61,878 nt of DNA from CAYXVF01 sp964468125 (GCA_964468125.1 CAYXVF010000026.1:1-61878); one strand, 5' to 3'; shown: positions 1 to 9,284, numbered from the stretch's first letter. Made by a program: numbers and translations. The notes: a model not told the origin generated them from the sequence alone.

Positions 1-448
1 AGGCCAAGCTGTCGCGCAGCGTCCTGATGATCGGGATCCCACCGGCAACGGCGCCCTCGTAGTAGAACCCTGCGTGGCCCCGAACGCTCGCCGCATGCAG
101 CTTCGGCCCGGCCGCGGCGACGACCGCCTTGTTCGCGGTGACAACCGGCCGACCGCGGAGAAGCGCTTCGCGGATCCAAGAGCGCGCCGGGTCCACGCCA
201 CCTGCGAGCTCGACGACCACGTCGATGTCGTCCGCTCCGGTCACGGCCGCCGGATCCGTGACCGTTTCGAGCTTGCTCGCGGCACCTTCCCGCTTGCGCT
301 TCCGGTCCCGTACCACGGCACGAACGAGCTCGAGCCTCGCCCCCACGCGCTCGCTCAGACGGTCACCGTCGCGCGCGAGGATCTCCGCCACCGCTTGTCC
401 TACGGTTCCGAGCCCGAGCATTCCGAGTCGAATTGAGCCGCCATTCAT
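1..448 (-). CDS. hom: Homoserine dehydrogenase, N-terminal part (runs off the window)
   Basis: This is the amino-terminal 149 residues of homoserine dehydrogenase, which reduces aspartate semialdehyde to homoserine with NAD(P)H on the way to threonine and methionine. The Rossmann motif GLGTVG lies near residues 12-17, and the stretch AGGIPIIRTLR near the window edge matches the family segment that joins the cofactor and catalytic domains. The ATG (446-448) overlaps the stop of the upstream zinc-ribbon gene by four bases, so it is the last visible member of the greA-recG-zinc ribbon-hom operon. The catalytic domain and any ACT domain lie outside the window. The identification is confident; the total length is unknown. 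Confidence 0.9.
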   Translation of the reverse strand, partial: MNGGSIRLGMLGLGTVGQAVAEILARDGDRLSERVGARLELVRAVVRDRKRKREGAASKLETVTDPAAVTGADDIDVVVELAGGVDPARSWIREALLRGRPVVTANKAVVAAAGPKLHAASVRGHAGFYYEGAVAGGIPIIRTLRDSLA

Positions 449-792
449 AGTCTTTCTCCGCACTGAAGACACAAGCCCCGCGCCCGTGGATTCTCCAACC
501 GGCACTCCAAGCAGATGAGCCCGCGGCCGGACCGGTCCACTTCCGCGCGGGATATCGGTTTCACCACTTCGCCGCAACGCGAACAGAGCGGCGCCGTGGA
601 GCAGAGGACGCCGCAGCGAGGGCAATGCTCGTAGCCCTTCTCGGGGATCGGTGACGGCAGCGGTGAGGACACCCGCTCGACATTCGGCAACGGCGCATCA
701 ACGATGGGCTCGGCGTCCACTCGCCCGCCGCAGACTAGACACGTTCCGCGATCCAGTCGGTTGGAGCGACAATGCGGGCAGCGGGTCTTCAT
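445..792 (-). CDS. Small protein with three tandem zinc ribbons
   Basis: This 115-residue protein is made almost entirely of paired CxxC knuckles: CPHC/CLVC at about residues 5-21, CPRC/CSRC at 57-73 and CLEC/CLQC near the carboxyl end. That gives three putative zinc ribbons joined by a proline- and serine-rich linker (about 25-52). There is no signal peptide and no membrane segment, so it should be cytosolic. The start codon overlaps the recG stop by four bases and its own stop overlaps the hom start by four bases, implying translation coupled to both neighbours. Zinc ribbons bind nucleic acid or protein; which applies here cannot be told. No named family was recognised. Confidence 0.8.
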   Translation of the reverse strand: MKTRCPHCRSNRLDRGTCLVCGGRVDAEPIVDAPLPNVERVSSPLPSPIPEKGYEHCPRCGVLCSTAPLCSRCGEVVKPISRAEVDRSGRGLICLECRLENPRARGLCLQCGERL

Positions 793-3287
793 CCGATCCG
801 AGCGAGCTCCAGTCGCTCAGACCAGCTCCGGCGCAGGGCTTGCGCTAGACCCTGGTGCTCGCTCGCCCGCAGCTCCGGGTCTTCGGCGAGGAGCGCGCCC
901 GCGTCTTCGCGCGCGAGCTCCAGGATACGCTGATCCCGCGCGAGGTTCGCGAAGGACAGAAGCGGCAATCCGGACTGACGGGTCCCGATGAAATCGCCAG
1001 GCCCCCGGATCTCTAGGTCCTCTTCTGCGATGAGGAAGCCGTCGTTCGTCTTCACCATGACATTCAGTCGTCGCCAGGCATCATCGGAGCTCGTCCCGCG
1101 TGTCACCAGCATACAGAAACTCTCATAGGCGCCACGCCCCACGCGGCCACGAAGCTGGTGCAGCTGGCTCAGGCCGAACCGCTCGGCATTTTCGACCACC
1201 ATCACCGTAGCGTTCGGTACGTCCACGCCGACTTCGATCACCGTCGTCGAAACCAGCACGTCGAGCTGATGCTCAGAAAAGGCGCGCATGACCCTGTCCT
1301 TGTCGTCCGCACTCATGCGCCCATGCAACAGGCCTAGCCGAAGACCCGCCAGTGGCCCTTCGGCGAGCTCCGTGGCGGCGCTCGTCGCGTCACGCAGATT
1401 CTCCATGCCCTCCGCGTCGCTCTCCTCCACCAAAGGAAACACGACGTAGGCCTGGCGCCCGAGCTCCACCTGGCGACGAACCTCTCGATAGACCTGCGAT
1501 CGCTGCGCGTCTCGATGGAGGAAAGTCGTGATCGGGGTTCGTCCGGGAGGAAGCTCGTCGATGACCGAGACATCGAGGTCACCGTAGACGGTTAGAGCCA
1601 GCGTGCGAGGGATCGGCGTCGCGGTCATCACGAGGATGTGCGGCGTGGCGCCGAGTCCTTCCCGACCCTGCTCCATGAAGCGAGCGCGTTGCATCACTCC
1701 GAATCGGTGTTGCTCGTCGACGATGCCGAGGGCCAAGCGCTTGAACTTGACTGTCTCCTGAATCACCGCGTGCGTACCCACGACGACGTCGATCGATCCG
1801 TTTTCGAGGCCCTTCAGAGTCCGACGCTTTTCGCTCGCGGTCATGCTCCCTGTCAGCAGGGCGACTCGCACGCCGGCCTTCGGGAGCACCTTCAGCGCAT
1901 TGCGTGCGTGTTGTTCGGCGAGGATCTCCGTCGGGGCCATGATCGCCGCTTGAACTCCGGAGTGCGCTGCGGCCGCGGCGGCCGTGAGTGCGACAGCCGT
2001 TTTCCCGCTACCGACGTCCCCCTGAATCAGTCGATGCATCGGCTCGGCTCCACCCAGATCGGCTTCGATTTGGCCGAGGACCCGCGCCTGGGCGCCGGTC
2101 AGCTCGAAAGGAAAGAGCGTGCTCGCCACGCGTTCGAGCGAGAGCTCGAGGGATAGGGGGTACCCGGTCTGACGCGCGGCGTTGGCTCGGCGGCCCAACA
2201 CCACGAGCTGCAGCAAGAAGAGCTCCTCGTAGATCAAGCGACGGTGCCACGGAGTGTCGCCGCGCTCGAGCGCTTCCATGGACACTCCTTCCGGCGGTTG
2301 ATGCAAGGCTGCCACAGAGTCGGCGAGGCTCGGCAGCCCACGCAGCTCGCGAATGCGGAGCGGGAGTGAGTCCTCGAGCCTGCGCACCGCGCCAAGGACT
2401 CGGCTCTGAATCGTACGAAGGGTCGCGGGACGGATCCCCTCGATCTCCGGATAGACCGGGACGATTCCTTCGGATGCCATCTCGGGATTGCCCGCGTCGA
2501 TTGCGCTGGTTTCCGGATGGACCATCTGCTTTTGGCCGCGAAAATCAGAGACGGTCCCCGCCGCGCGAAAACGCCGGCCCTTGGTGAAGCGATCCGCGAA
2601 GCTCCCCCGGGGTACACGGAACCAGACGAGACGGATGTGGCCGCTGTCGTCCCCCAGAACTACCTCGAGGCGCCGGCGGCCCTTGATGAACTTGCTGCCT
2701 TGGGCGAGGACCTCCCCTTCCACGACGACGCCACGGCCCACCGTCGCATCCGCGATGCGACGGGCCCCGCTGCGGTCCTCGTAGCGCCGGGGCAGGAGCA
2801 GGAGCAGATCGTGAACGGTGCGGATCTGCCGCTGGGCGAGCAGCTCCGCCACGCGCGGTCCAACCCCTTTGATCCATTGCACGGAGCCATCGAGGTCGAC
2901 CCCTGGGTCTGGTGGAAGTGCGACCGATGCGGGGGGAGAGGCTCGAGTCCCGGTGTCGCCCGCCCCGGGGCTCGTCACGGCCCCCGAGGCCGGTCCTGCC
3001 CCGGGCGCGGAGCTGGAGCGGGAGCCAGGGAATTCCGCGAGAAGACCGAGGCACTCGAGCAGGCCTGCTCGGCGCTCCGCCTCCCCAGCACCGTCGCTCG
3101 GGATCTCTCGGGCGAGCGCCTCGAGCATCGGGTGTTCGCCCACCTGCTCGCGCACCCGCTCGAGGGCGGTTTGGAGAGTCTGCTCCAGATTCTTGACCCT
3201 CGGCAGATTCGCGAAGTCGTTGCGCGTGGCGAATCGCAGGGGCTTTTCGAAGGCGGCGAGCGCGGCCGCGAGGGCATCGGCGCTCAT
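789..3287 (-). CDS. recG: ATP-dependent DNA helicase RecG
   Basis: RecG is a superfamily 2 helicase that regresses stalled forks and migrates branched DNA. Visible landmarks are the wedge/OB region (about residues 165-270), Walker A GDVGSGKT near 421-428, the DEQH box near 523, the TATPIPRTL motif and the QLRGRVGRG motif VI. At 832 residues it is longer than E. coli RecG (693). The surplus is an amino-terminal extension of about 130 residues ending in an Ala/Pro/Gly/Ser-rich linker before the SVQWIKGVGPRVAELL segment. It follows greA by 7 bases and overlaps the zinc-ribbon gene by 4, so it is cotranscribed with both. Confidence 0.97.
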   Translation of the reverse strand: MSADALAAALAAFEKPLRFATRNDFANLPRVKNLEQTLQTALERVREQVGEHPMLEALAREIPSDGAGEAERRAGLLECLGLLAEFPGSRSSSAPGAGPASGAVTSPGAGDTGTRASPPASVALPPDPGVDLDGSVQWIKGVGPRVAELLAQRQIRTVHDLLLLLPRRYEDRSGARRIADATVGRGVVVEGEVLAQGSKFIKGRRRLEVVLGDDSGHIRLVWFRVPRGSFADRFTKGRRFRAAGTVSDFRGQKQMVHPETSAIDAGNPEMASEGIVPVYPEIEGIRPATLRTIQSRVLGAVRRLEDSLPLRIRELRGLPSLADSVAALHQPPEGVSMEALERGDTPWHRRLIYEELFLLQLVVLGRRANAARQTGYPLSLELSLERVASTLFPFELTGAQARVLGQIEADLGGAEPMHRLIQGDVGSGKTAVALTAAAAAAHSGVQAAIMAPTEILAEQHARNALKVLPKAGVRVALLTGSMTASEKRRTLKGLENGSIDVVVGTHAVIQETVKFKRLALGIVDEQHRFGVMQRARFMEQGREGLGATPHILVMTATPIPRTLALTVYGDLDVSVIDELPPGRTPITTFLHRDAQRSQVYREVRRQVELGRQAYVVFPLVEESDAEGMENLRDATSAATELAEGPLAGLRLGLLHGRMSADDKDRVMRAFSEHQLDVLVSTTVIEVGVDVPNATVMVVENAERFGLSQLHQLRGRVGRGAYESFCMLVTRGTSSDDAWRRLNVMVKTNDGFLIAEEDLEIRGPGDFIGTRQSGLPLLSFANLARDQRILELAREDAGALLAEDPELRASEHQGLAQALRRSWSERLELARIG

Positions 3288-3294
3288 CGGAAAC

Positions 3295-3771
3295 TCAGGC
3301 GAACTTCACGTCGGAGATTTCGACGACCCGAGGGCCGCCCTTTCCCGGCACTTTGACCTCGTCCCCAACCTCTTTGCCGATCAGGGCGCGCGCGAGGGGC
3401 GAGGTGATGCTGATCTCGCCCTTGTTGAGGTCCGCTTCATACTCGCCGACGATGGTGTAGGTGACTTCTTCTTCCGTATCGACATCCATGATCGTGACCG
3501 TCGCACCAAAAACCACCCGGTCACCGGAGAGGGAGCGCGGGTCGATCACCTGAGCGCGCGACGCCTTGTCCTCCAGGACTCGGATCTTTGCCTCGATCAT
3601 CCCCTGCCGGTCCTTCGCCGCGTGGTACTCGAAGTTCTCGGAGAGGTCTCCGAGCTCGCGGGCGGCCCCGATTTCTTGGCTGATCTTGGGGCGCTCAACC
3701 TTCTTTAGCTGATCGAGCTCGGCCTTCAGACGCTCCATCTGCGAGGGCGTCAACGGAAACGTGTCGGACAT
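3295..3771 (-). CDS. greA: Transcription elongation factor GreA
   Basis: This 158-residue protein has the GreA/GreB layout: an amino-terminal antiparallel coiled coil that enters the RNA polymerase secondary channel and a carboxyl-terminal FKBP-like domain. The coiled-coil tip carries the acidic motif GDLSENFEYHAAK (about residues 41-53), whose Asp and Glu stimulate transcript cleavage in the family. The tail GKEVGDEVKV is also characteristic. The length is typical (158 in E. coli). It is the first gene of the minus-strand operon leading into recG, and the 220 bases upstream, shared with sucC, should hold its promoter. Confidence 0.97.
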   Translation of the reverse strand: MSDTFPLTPSQMERLKAELDQLKKVERPKISQEIGAARELGDLSENFEYHAAKDRQGMIEAKIRVLEDKASRAQVIDPRSLSGDRVVFGATVTIMDVDTEEEVTYTIVGEYEADLNKGEISITSPLARALIGKEVGDEVKVPGKGGPRVVEISDVKFA

Positions 3772-3991
3772 GGGCTTACGCTATTCACAACGAACGCGAG
3801 GACTCAACCCGTGAAAACGAGACCCTCCGTCGACGAAACGCGCACTCCGGCCATAGACTCCCCCCGGCGAAACCGCTAGAGCCGGGGGCACGAAGCGGGG
3901 GGAGGGAGCGGCTGATGGCCGCACCTCGTCCGATTCCGCCGGTCCAAGGGCCGGCGACCCTGTTGAATCTTCCTCGGCGAGCGAGGCGCAC
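3772..3991. other. Divergent intergenic region between greA and sucC
   Basis: These 220 bases separate two divergent operons and must contain the promoter of at least one of them. I see no convincing pair of -35 and -10 boxes, no riboswitch-like fold and no conserved open frame. Short reading frames crossing the region have no recognisable protein features. Confidence 0.4.
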
Positions 3992-5182
3992 GTGAACATT
4001 CACGAGTTTCAAGGCAAAGAGATCTTCCGAAATCGGGGCATTCCCGTCCCACGCGGCATCGTCGCTCGGAGCGGTGATGAGGCGGAAAATGCGGCGAAGG
4101 AACTGGGTGGTACCGTAGTGGTCAAGGCTCAGATCCACGCCGGCGGTCGTGGCAAGGGGACACTCAAGGAGAACGGCGACGTTCGCGGGGTTCGGGTCTG
4201 CAAGACGCCGGACGAGGTGCGGGCGCACGCCGAGGCACTTCTCGGCAATACCCTCGTTACCCACCAAACCGGCCCCGACGGCCGCAAGGTCAAGCAGGTG
4301 CTGATCGAAGAGGCGAGCGACATCGCCAATGAGCTCTACGCGGCGGTTGTGCTCGACCGCGACAGTGGCCGGATCGCGATGATCGCCTCAACCGAAGGGG
4401 GCATGGACATCGAAGAAGTAGCCGCGAAGACGCCCGAGAAGATCAAGACAGTCACCGTCGACCCGGTCACCGGCCTCTGCCCGTTTCACACGCGCGCCCT
4501 CGCCTACGGCCTGGGCCTTAAAGGCGACGTTGCAAAGAAGGCGATGAAAGTGTTCGCGGGCCTCTACCACGTGTTCGAGGAGAACGACGCCTCCTTGGTC
4601 GAGGTGAACCCGCTCGTGATCACCGGCAGCAATGACGTCGTTGCGCTCGATGCGAAGCTCAACTTCGACGACAACGCATTGTTCCGCCACGAGGACGTCG
4701 TCGCCTACCGCGACATCGACGAAGAAGATCCCAAGGAGACGCAGGCACACGACGCAGGCCTCTCTTACGTCGCCCTGGACGGGAACATCGGGTGTTTGGT
4801 GAACGGGGCGGGGCTCGCGATGGCGACGATGGACATCATCAAGTTCGCTGGCGGCGAGCCCGCGAACTTCCTCGATGTCGGCGGTGGCGCAACGGAACAA
4901 CAGGTCACGACAGCGTTCAAGATCATTCTCGCGGACCCCAACGTGAAAGCGATCCTGGTGAATATCTTTGGCGGCATCGCAAAGTGCGACGTCATCGCCA
5001 GCGGCGTTGTTGGTGCGGCGAAGGAGGTCGGCCTCTCGATCCCGCTCGTGGTTCGACTCGAAGGCACCAACGTCAAAGAAGGCAAAGCGATACTCGAGAA
5101 CAGCGGACTGAAGATTACCCCGGCCGACGACATGGCCGATGCAGCGCAAAAGGCGGTCGCCGCCGCGGGAGGTGCACAATGA
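3992..5182 (+). CDS. sucC: Succinyl-CoA synthetase (ADP-forming) subunit beta
   Basis: The beta subunit of succinate-CoA ligase carries the ATP-grasp domain and works with SucD in the TCA cycle, interconverting succinyl-CoA and succinate with substrate-level phosphorylation. At 396 residues it is close to the E. coli length (388). The start NIHEFQGKEIF, the ATP-grasp segment VVKAQIHAGGRGKG (about 45-58) and the glycine-rich FLDVGGGA and NIFGGI stretches are all typical. The start is a GTG, chosen because MNIHEFQ is the conserved family beginning. The stop overlaps the sucD start by four bases. Confidence 0.97.
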   Translation: MNIHEFQGKEIFRNRGIPVPRGIVARSGDEAENAAKELGGTVVVKAQIHAGGRGKGTLKENGDVRGVRVCKTPDEVRAHAEALLGNTLVTHQTGPDGRKVKQVLIEEASDIANELYAAVVLDRDSGRIAMIASTEGGMDIEEVAAKTPEKIKTVTVDPVTGLCPFHTRALAYGLGLKGDVAKKAMKVFAGLYHVFEENDASLVEVNPLVITGSNDVVALDAKLNFDDNALFRHEDVVAYRDIDEEDPKETQAHDAGLSYVALDGNIGCLVNGAGLAMATMDIIKFAGGEPANFLDVGGGATEQQVTTAFKIILADPNVKAILVNIFGGIAKCDVIASGVVGAAKEVGLSIPLVVRLEGTNVKEGKAILENSGLKITPADDMADAAQKAVAAAGGAQ

Positions 5183-6045
5183 GCGTCTTGGTCGGCAAGC
5201 ACACGAAGCTCTGCGTTCAGGGCATCACCGGCGGTGCGGGCTCTTTTCACGCGGGCCTGATGATGGAGTACGGGACCCAGGTCGTGGCGGGAGTGACCCC
5301 GGGGCGCGGTGGTCAGAAGTTCCGCGACACGGTCCCGATTTTTGACACGATGGAGGAGGCGGTCGCCGCCGGCGCGAACGCGTCGGTCGTCTACGTGCCG
5401 CCCCCCTACGCCGCCGACGCGATCCTCGAAGCCGCCGAAGCGGGCGTGAAGCTCATCGTGGCGATCACCGAGGGCATCCCAATCCTCGACATGGTGAAGG
5501 TGAAACGTGCCCTAGACGGCACGGACGTGCGGCTGATCGGCCCGAACTGCCCTGGCATCATCACTCCCGGCGAGTGCAAGATCGGCATCATGCCGGGCCA
5601 CATTCACAAGCCCGGCCGGATCGGCATCGTCTCGAAATCCGGTACCCTCACCTATGAAGCGGTCGGGCAGCTGAGCGCCGCGGGCCTCGGACAATCCACG
5701 GCGATCGGTATCGGTGGTGATCCGATTCACGGAACCAACTTCATCGACTGCCTCGCGCTCTTCAATGAAGATTCAGACACCGATGGAGTCATCATGATCG
5801 GCGAGATCGGCGGCAGCGCCGAAGAAGAAGCCTCCGCCTGGGTCAAGGAGAACATGACGAAGCCCGTAGCGGGCTTCATCGCCGGAGCGACCGCCCCGAA
5901 GGGCAAGCGCATGGGTCACGCTGGCGCCATCATCTCTGGTGGCAAAGGCACCGCCGAAGACAAATTCGCCGCCATGGAAGCGGCGGGCATCAAGACCACG
6001 CGCAACCCTGCGGAGATGGCAAAGACCTTGATGTCGATGATGTGA
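5179..6045 (+). CDS. sucD: Succinyl-CoA synthetase subunit alpha
   Basis: This 288-residue alpha subunit binds CoA and carries the transiently phosphorylated histidine. The CoA-binding Rossmann part shows QGITGGAGSFH near residues 13-23. The phosphohistidine segment GHAGAII followed by GGKGTAEDK lies near residues 245-262. The open frame extends upstream, but the true start is the ATG inside the sucC stop (ATGA overlap), which gives the conserved opening MSVLVGKHTK. Both subunits form the usual alpha-beta unit of the TCA cycle. Confidence 0.97.
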   Translation: MSVLVGKHTKLCVQGITGGAGSFHAGLMMEYGTQVVAGVTPGRGGQKFRDTVPIFDTMEEAVAAGANASVVYVPPPYAADAILEAAEAGVKLIVAITEGIPILDMVKVKRALDGTDVRLIGPNCPGIITPGECKIGIMPGHIHKPGRIGIVSKSGTLTYEAVGQLSAAGLGQSTAIGIGGDPIHGTNFIDCLALFNEDSDTDGVIMIGEIGGSAEEEASAWVKENMTKPVAGFIAGATAPKGKRMGHAGAIISGGKGTAEDKFAAMEAAGIKTTRNPAEMAKTLMSMM

Positions 6046-6066
6046 GCATCGAGCAGCAGTGGCGGC

Positions 6067-6432
6067 TCAGGCGAGCGGCCACCCCCGCTGCGTCCCGATG
6101 TCCACGACCTCTTTGTAGCCAGCGGCCCGCAACTTGCGGGCCGCGAGGGCACTGCGTGTTCCGCTCGCACAGTAGAGGACGAGGGGAGTGTGCCTTTCGA
6201 GCTTCGCCTCCGCTGCACCATCGACCACCCGGTCCACGGGAAGGTTGAGGGCCTCGGGTAGGTGCCCCACGGAATACTCCTGGGGCGTGCGCACATCCAC
6301 TAAGACCGCTCCACGCTCGGCGAGGGCGCGCGCCTCCGGCTCGCTGAGTGCCTTGCGTTTCAGGCCCCAGAGCTTGAAGGTGACGAACACGCCGAAAATC
6401 GCGAGCGCGAGCCAGAAAACCCCCACGTCCAT
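6067..6432 (-). CDS. Membrane-anchored rhodanese-like protein
   Basis: This 121-residue protein has an amino-terminal transmembrane segment (about 5-20) followed by one rhodanese domain (about 30-118). The active loop CASGTRS begins at Cys88, the residue that would carry a persulfide, and the upstream VDVRTPQEYSVGHLPEALN is the classic rhodanese entry motif. A Shine-Dalgarno-like AAGGGAG lies three bases before the ATG. It converges on sucD with only 21 bases between the stops and is divergent from ndk. The substrate is unknown; sulfur transfer or a thiol-redox role are both possible. Confidence 0.88.
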   Translation of the reverse strand: MDVGVFWLALAIFGVFVTFKLWGLKRKALSEPEARALAERGAVLVDVRTPQEYSVGHLPEALNLPVDRVVDGAAEAKLERHTPLVLYCASGTRSALAARKLRAAGYKEVVDIGTQRGWPLA

Positions 6433-6524
6433 GGTTCTCCCTTAGCAGGTGTCTTCGCTCTTGTCCCAGGCGCTCGAACCCGCTACACCCGCGCGCAAAT
6501 CTGACCGATTACCAAGGAACAACC

Positions 6525-6953
6525 ATGGAACGCACTTTCTCGATCGTGAAACCCGACGCCGTCGCCGCCGGAAACCTCGGCAAAATCCTCGCCGACATCG
6601 AAGCGTCTGGCCTCAAAGTCGTCGCCGGCAAGCTCATTCACCTGTCGCGTCCGAAGGCCAAGGCGTTCTACGCCGTTCACTCGGAGCGACCTTTCTTCAA
6701 CGACCTGATCGACTTCATGGTCAGCGGCCCCTGCTTCGTGTCGGTTCTCGAGGGCGACGATGCGATCAAGAAGTATCGAACCCTCATGGGCGCGACGAAC
6801 CCGGCGGAGGCCGACGAGGGCACCCTGCGCAAGAAGTACGGCGCTAACATCGAGAACAACGCCTGCCACGGCTCCGACGGCCCGGACACCGCGAAGTTCG
6901 AGATCAGTCACTTCTTCAGTGGGCTTGAAATGGTCGAATACACCCGCGGGTGA
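6525..6953 (+). CDS. ndk: Nucleoside diphosphate kinase
   Basis: Ndk balances (d)NTP pools by passing a phosphate through an active-site histidine. The signature NACHGSD is at residues 112-118 with the phosphorylated His115, and the opening ERTFSIVKPDAV is the family amino terminus. The 142-residue length is normal. A good ribosome binding site (AAGGA) sits about 7 bases before the ATG. It is followed 7 bases later by the stop of a convergent dehydrogenase gene. Confidence 0.97.
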   Translation: MERTFSIVKPDAVAAGNLGKILADIEASGLKVVAGKLIHLSRPKAKAFYAVHSERPFFNDLIDFMVSGPCFVSVLEGDDAIKKYRTLMGATNPAEADEGTLRKKYGANIENNACHGSDGPDTAKFEISHFFSGLEMVEYTRG

Positions 6954-6960
6954 TCGACAC

Positions 6961-7875
6961 TCAATAGCCTCTGCCGCGATCTACCACGTGGGGCAGTGGC
7001 TCGCCGCGTCGAAAGCGCTCTATGTTTCTCGCGATCACCTCGGAGGCCCCTTCCGGGGTGGTCAAGCTCGCTACGTGCGGCGTGAGGACGACCCGCGGAT
7101 GACGCCAGAGGGGGCTAGTCTCGGGCAGCGGCTCGCGCTCGAACACGTCGATGCTGGCACCGGCCAGGTACCCTTCGTCGAGCAAGGATAGGAGGTCGTC
7201 CTCCACGACCTGCCCTCCTCTTCCTGCAGCGAGCACCACCGCTCCTCTGGGCAATCGGCGCATTCGTTCCTCGTCGAGCACAGATCGCGTCGCGTCTGTG
7301 AGTGGTAAGAGACAGGCGACGATATCGCTCCGAGCGAGGAATGCGTCGAGCTCATCGTCCCCAGCATAACTCTCGATGCCCGTCTTGCGACTCCGGCTCC
7401 AAGCCGCAACCGGAAAGCCTAGGACCGCGAGTGCCCTCGCGCAGGCCCTGCCGAGTTCGCCGTACCCCATGAGCCCGACCCGGCGATTCTTCGCCGCCAC
7501 TGCCGGGACGTATTGCCAGCTCGTACTCCGCTGAAACTCTGCGTAGTCGAGGGCTCGTCGATGGTGCAGGAGCGCATTCATGACGACCCACTCGACCATT
7601 CCCGCCGTGAGATCTCCCTCGACCATACGGACGAGGGTCACCCCTTCGGGGACCTCTCCCAGCTGGTCGACGCCCGCACCGATGGAGAACACCACGCGCA
7701 GCGCCGCGCAGCGCTCGAGCCCAGCGGGCGCACGCCAGAGAACCGCAAGCTCGATGTCGTCGAGCGTGCCTTCGAGCTCAGGCCCACGAATGTCGAGCGA
7801 TGGATCCGCCGTCGAGAGTGCTCGGACCCAACGGGGTCGCTCGCGTGCCCGTCCGAGGAGAAGAGGAGTCGCCAT
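6961..7875 (-). CDS. D-isomer 2-hydroxyacid dehydrogenase family protein (GhrA-like)
   Basis: This NAD(P)-dependent oxidoreductase resembles glyoxylate/hydroxypyruvate reductase A. The nucleotide motif GYGELG appears mid-protein, and the catalytic triad is visible as Arg in AAGRGG, Glu in FEREPLP and His in LTPHVAS. I take the ATG at 7873-7875 (MATPLL, 304 residues) because the family starts about there; an in-frame start 45 bases upstream (to 7920) is possible. The substrate could be glyoxylate, hydroxypyruvate or another 2-keto acid. It is monocistronic, convergent with ndk and divergent from the kinase gene. Confidence 0.88.
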   Translation of the reverse strand: MATPLLLGRARERPRWVRALSTADPSLDIRGPELEGTLDDIELAVLWRAPAGLERCAALRVVFSIGAGVDQLGEVPEGVTLVRMVEGDLTAGMVEWVVMNALLHHRRALDYAEFQRSTSWQYVPAVAAKNRRVGLMGYGELGRACARALAVLGFPVAAWSRSRKTGIESYAGDDELDAFLARSDIVACLLPLTDATRSVLDEERMRRLPRGAVVLAAGRGGQVVEDDLLSLLDEGYLAGASIDVFEREPLPETSPLWRHPRVVLTPHVASLTTPEGASEVIARNIERFRRGEPLPHVVDRGRGY

Positions 7876-7970
7876 GATCGCCGATTGTGAAGGGATTCTG
7901 AGAGGGTTGCACGTCCCCACACGCGCCCCGATTGCGGTCGCCCTAGAGGTCGACTAGCTTCTGCGTTGGT

Positions 7971-9284
7971 ATGAGCTTGGTCGGGCGAAAACTCGGGGGC
8001 TACAACGTGCTCGCTGAGATCGGCTCGGGAGGCATGGCCGTGGTCTACAAGGCGGAGCAGCCCGCCTTGGACCGATTGGTCGCGATCAAGGAGCTCCGCA
8101 AGGAAATGGCGGCGGACCCGTCGCTGATCGAGCGCTTTGACCGCGAAGCCAAGTCCGTCGCGTCCCTGGCGCACACCAACATCGTTCACATCTACGACTT
8201 CATGACCCGCGGAAACTCCATGTTCATTATCATGGAGTACGTCGAGGGCATCGACCTCTACGACCTCCTGGCGAAGGTCGACAGGCTACCGGCGGAGATC
8301 GCCGCCATCATCGCCCTGCAGGCCGCGCGCGCCCTCGAGCACGCCCACTACCGCGGTGTGGTTCATCGTGATTTCAAGCCCTCGAACCTGATGCTCACCA
8401 AGCAAGGCGAGGTGAAGCTGATGGACTTCGGGATCGCCCGCGACGAGGCCTATGACGATCTGACCCGCCCCGGCACGGCCATCGGAACGCCAGCGTATAT
8501 GTCGCCCGAACAGATCATGGGCGAGCGTGTCGACTTTCGCTCGGACATCTTCTCCTTCGGCATCGTGCTCTACCAGATGCTCACCGGGCAGAAACCCTTC
8601 ACCGAAGACGACACGCACTCGGTCATGCAGCGGATCGTCAACGAGCCCTTCGTGCGCCCGCGCAGGCTCTTCCCGGACATTCCCTGGCGCCTGAGTCGAA
8701 TCATCCAGCGCTGTCTGCTAAAAGACCCCACGCGCCGATACGCCTCTACGGAAGAGCTCAGGCGTGCGCTCGAAAACTACGTCGCCAAGAAGATCCGCAT
8801 CAATTATGCCGGCCGACTGGTCATCTTCATGCGCAATCGCGGCTTCCTCAGCGACAACGAAGCCAAGACCTATGTTCGCGAAGACGATCTGAAATCGACG
8901 GTGTCCGAGGCGATCGATACGGGCGTAGTCAGCGCGTTTCGAGTCCTCGCGCGACCCGCCTTCGCGTTCAACTCGCTGCTCCTCGCGATCTTCGCGACAT
9001 GGGTTGGCTGGGTCGACTTCAAACAGCTCGGAGTCGAGCGCGGCACACTCTTCATCAACGCCGTCCCTTGGGCGGAGGTCTTCATCGATGGTCAACGACA
9101 CGACACCACGCCCTTCGTCGCCCCTGTGAAGCTCGCCCCGGGGCGCCACACCATCGAGTTCAGAAACATTTACTTCCGAACCGAAATCGAAGCGGTCGAC
9201 GTCAAACCCGGAGAGACCCGTCGTCTAAACGTGACCTTGAACCGCAGGATCCCCGAGGCGGAGCTCGAAGGGACGACGGAATGA
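7971..9284 (+). CDS. Serine/threonine protein kinase with PEGA-like C-terminal domain
   Basis: This is a Hanks-type kinase (437 residues). The glycine loop GSGGMAVV is at 18-25, the ATP lysine K40, the catalytic loop HRDFKPSN at 132-139, DFG at 152-154 and SPE at 178-180; all catalytic residues are present. A transmembrane helix (about 331-347) is followed by a short extracytoplasmic PEGA-like beta domain (about 358-425) with the typical FIDG turn and a GRHTIEF core. It should therefore sit in the inner membrane with the kinase inside. The stop overlaps the next gene by four bases, and that gene encodes a LysM protein. This suggests a kinase that senses or regulates the envelope. Confidence 0.93.
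   Translation: MSLVGRKLGGYNVLAEIGSGGMAVVYKAEQPALDRLVAIKELRKEMAADPSLIERFDREAKSVASLAHTNIVHIYDFMTRGNSMFIIMEYVEGIDLYDLLAKVDRLPAEIAAIIALQAARALEHAHYRGVVHRDFKPSNLMLTKQGEVKLMDFGIARDEAYDDLTRPGTAIGTPAYMSPEQIMGERVDFRSDIFSFGIVLYQMLTGQKPFTEDDTHSVMQRIVNEPFVRPRRLFPDIPWRLSRIIQRCLLKDPTRRYASTEELRRALENYVAKKIRINYAGRLVIFMRNRGFLSDNEAKTYVREDDLKSTVSEAIDTGVVSAFRVLARPAFAFNSLLLAIFATWVGWVDFKQLGVERGTLFINAVPWAEVFIDGQRHDTTPFVAPVKLAPGRHTIEFRNIYFRTEIEAVDVKPGETRRLNVTLNRRIPEAELEGTTE

Noticed and set aside
4388..5179. 263-residue minus-strand frame antisense to sucC
   Set aside because: It lies wholly inside a well-identified gene, has no family features and is explained by high GC at codon third positions.
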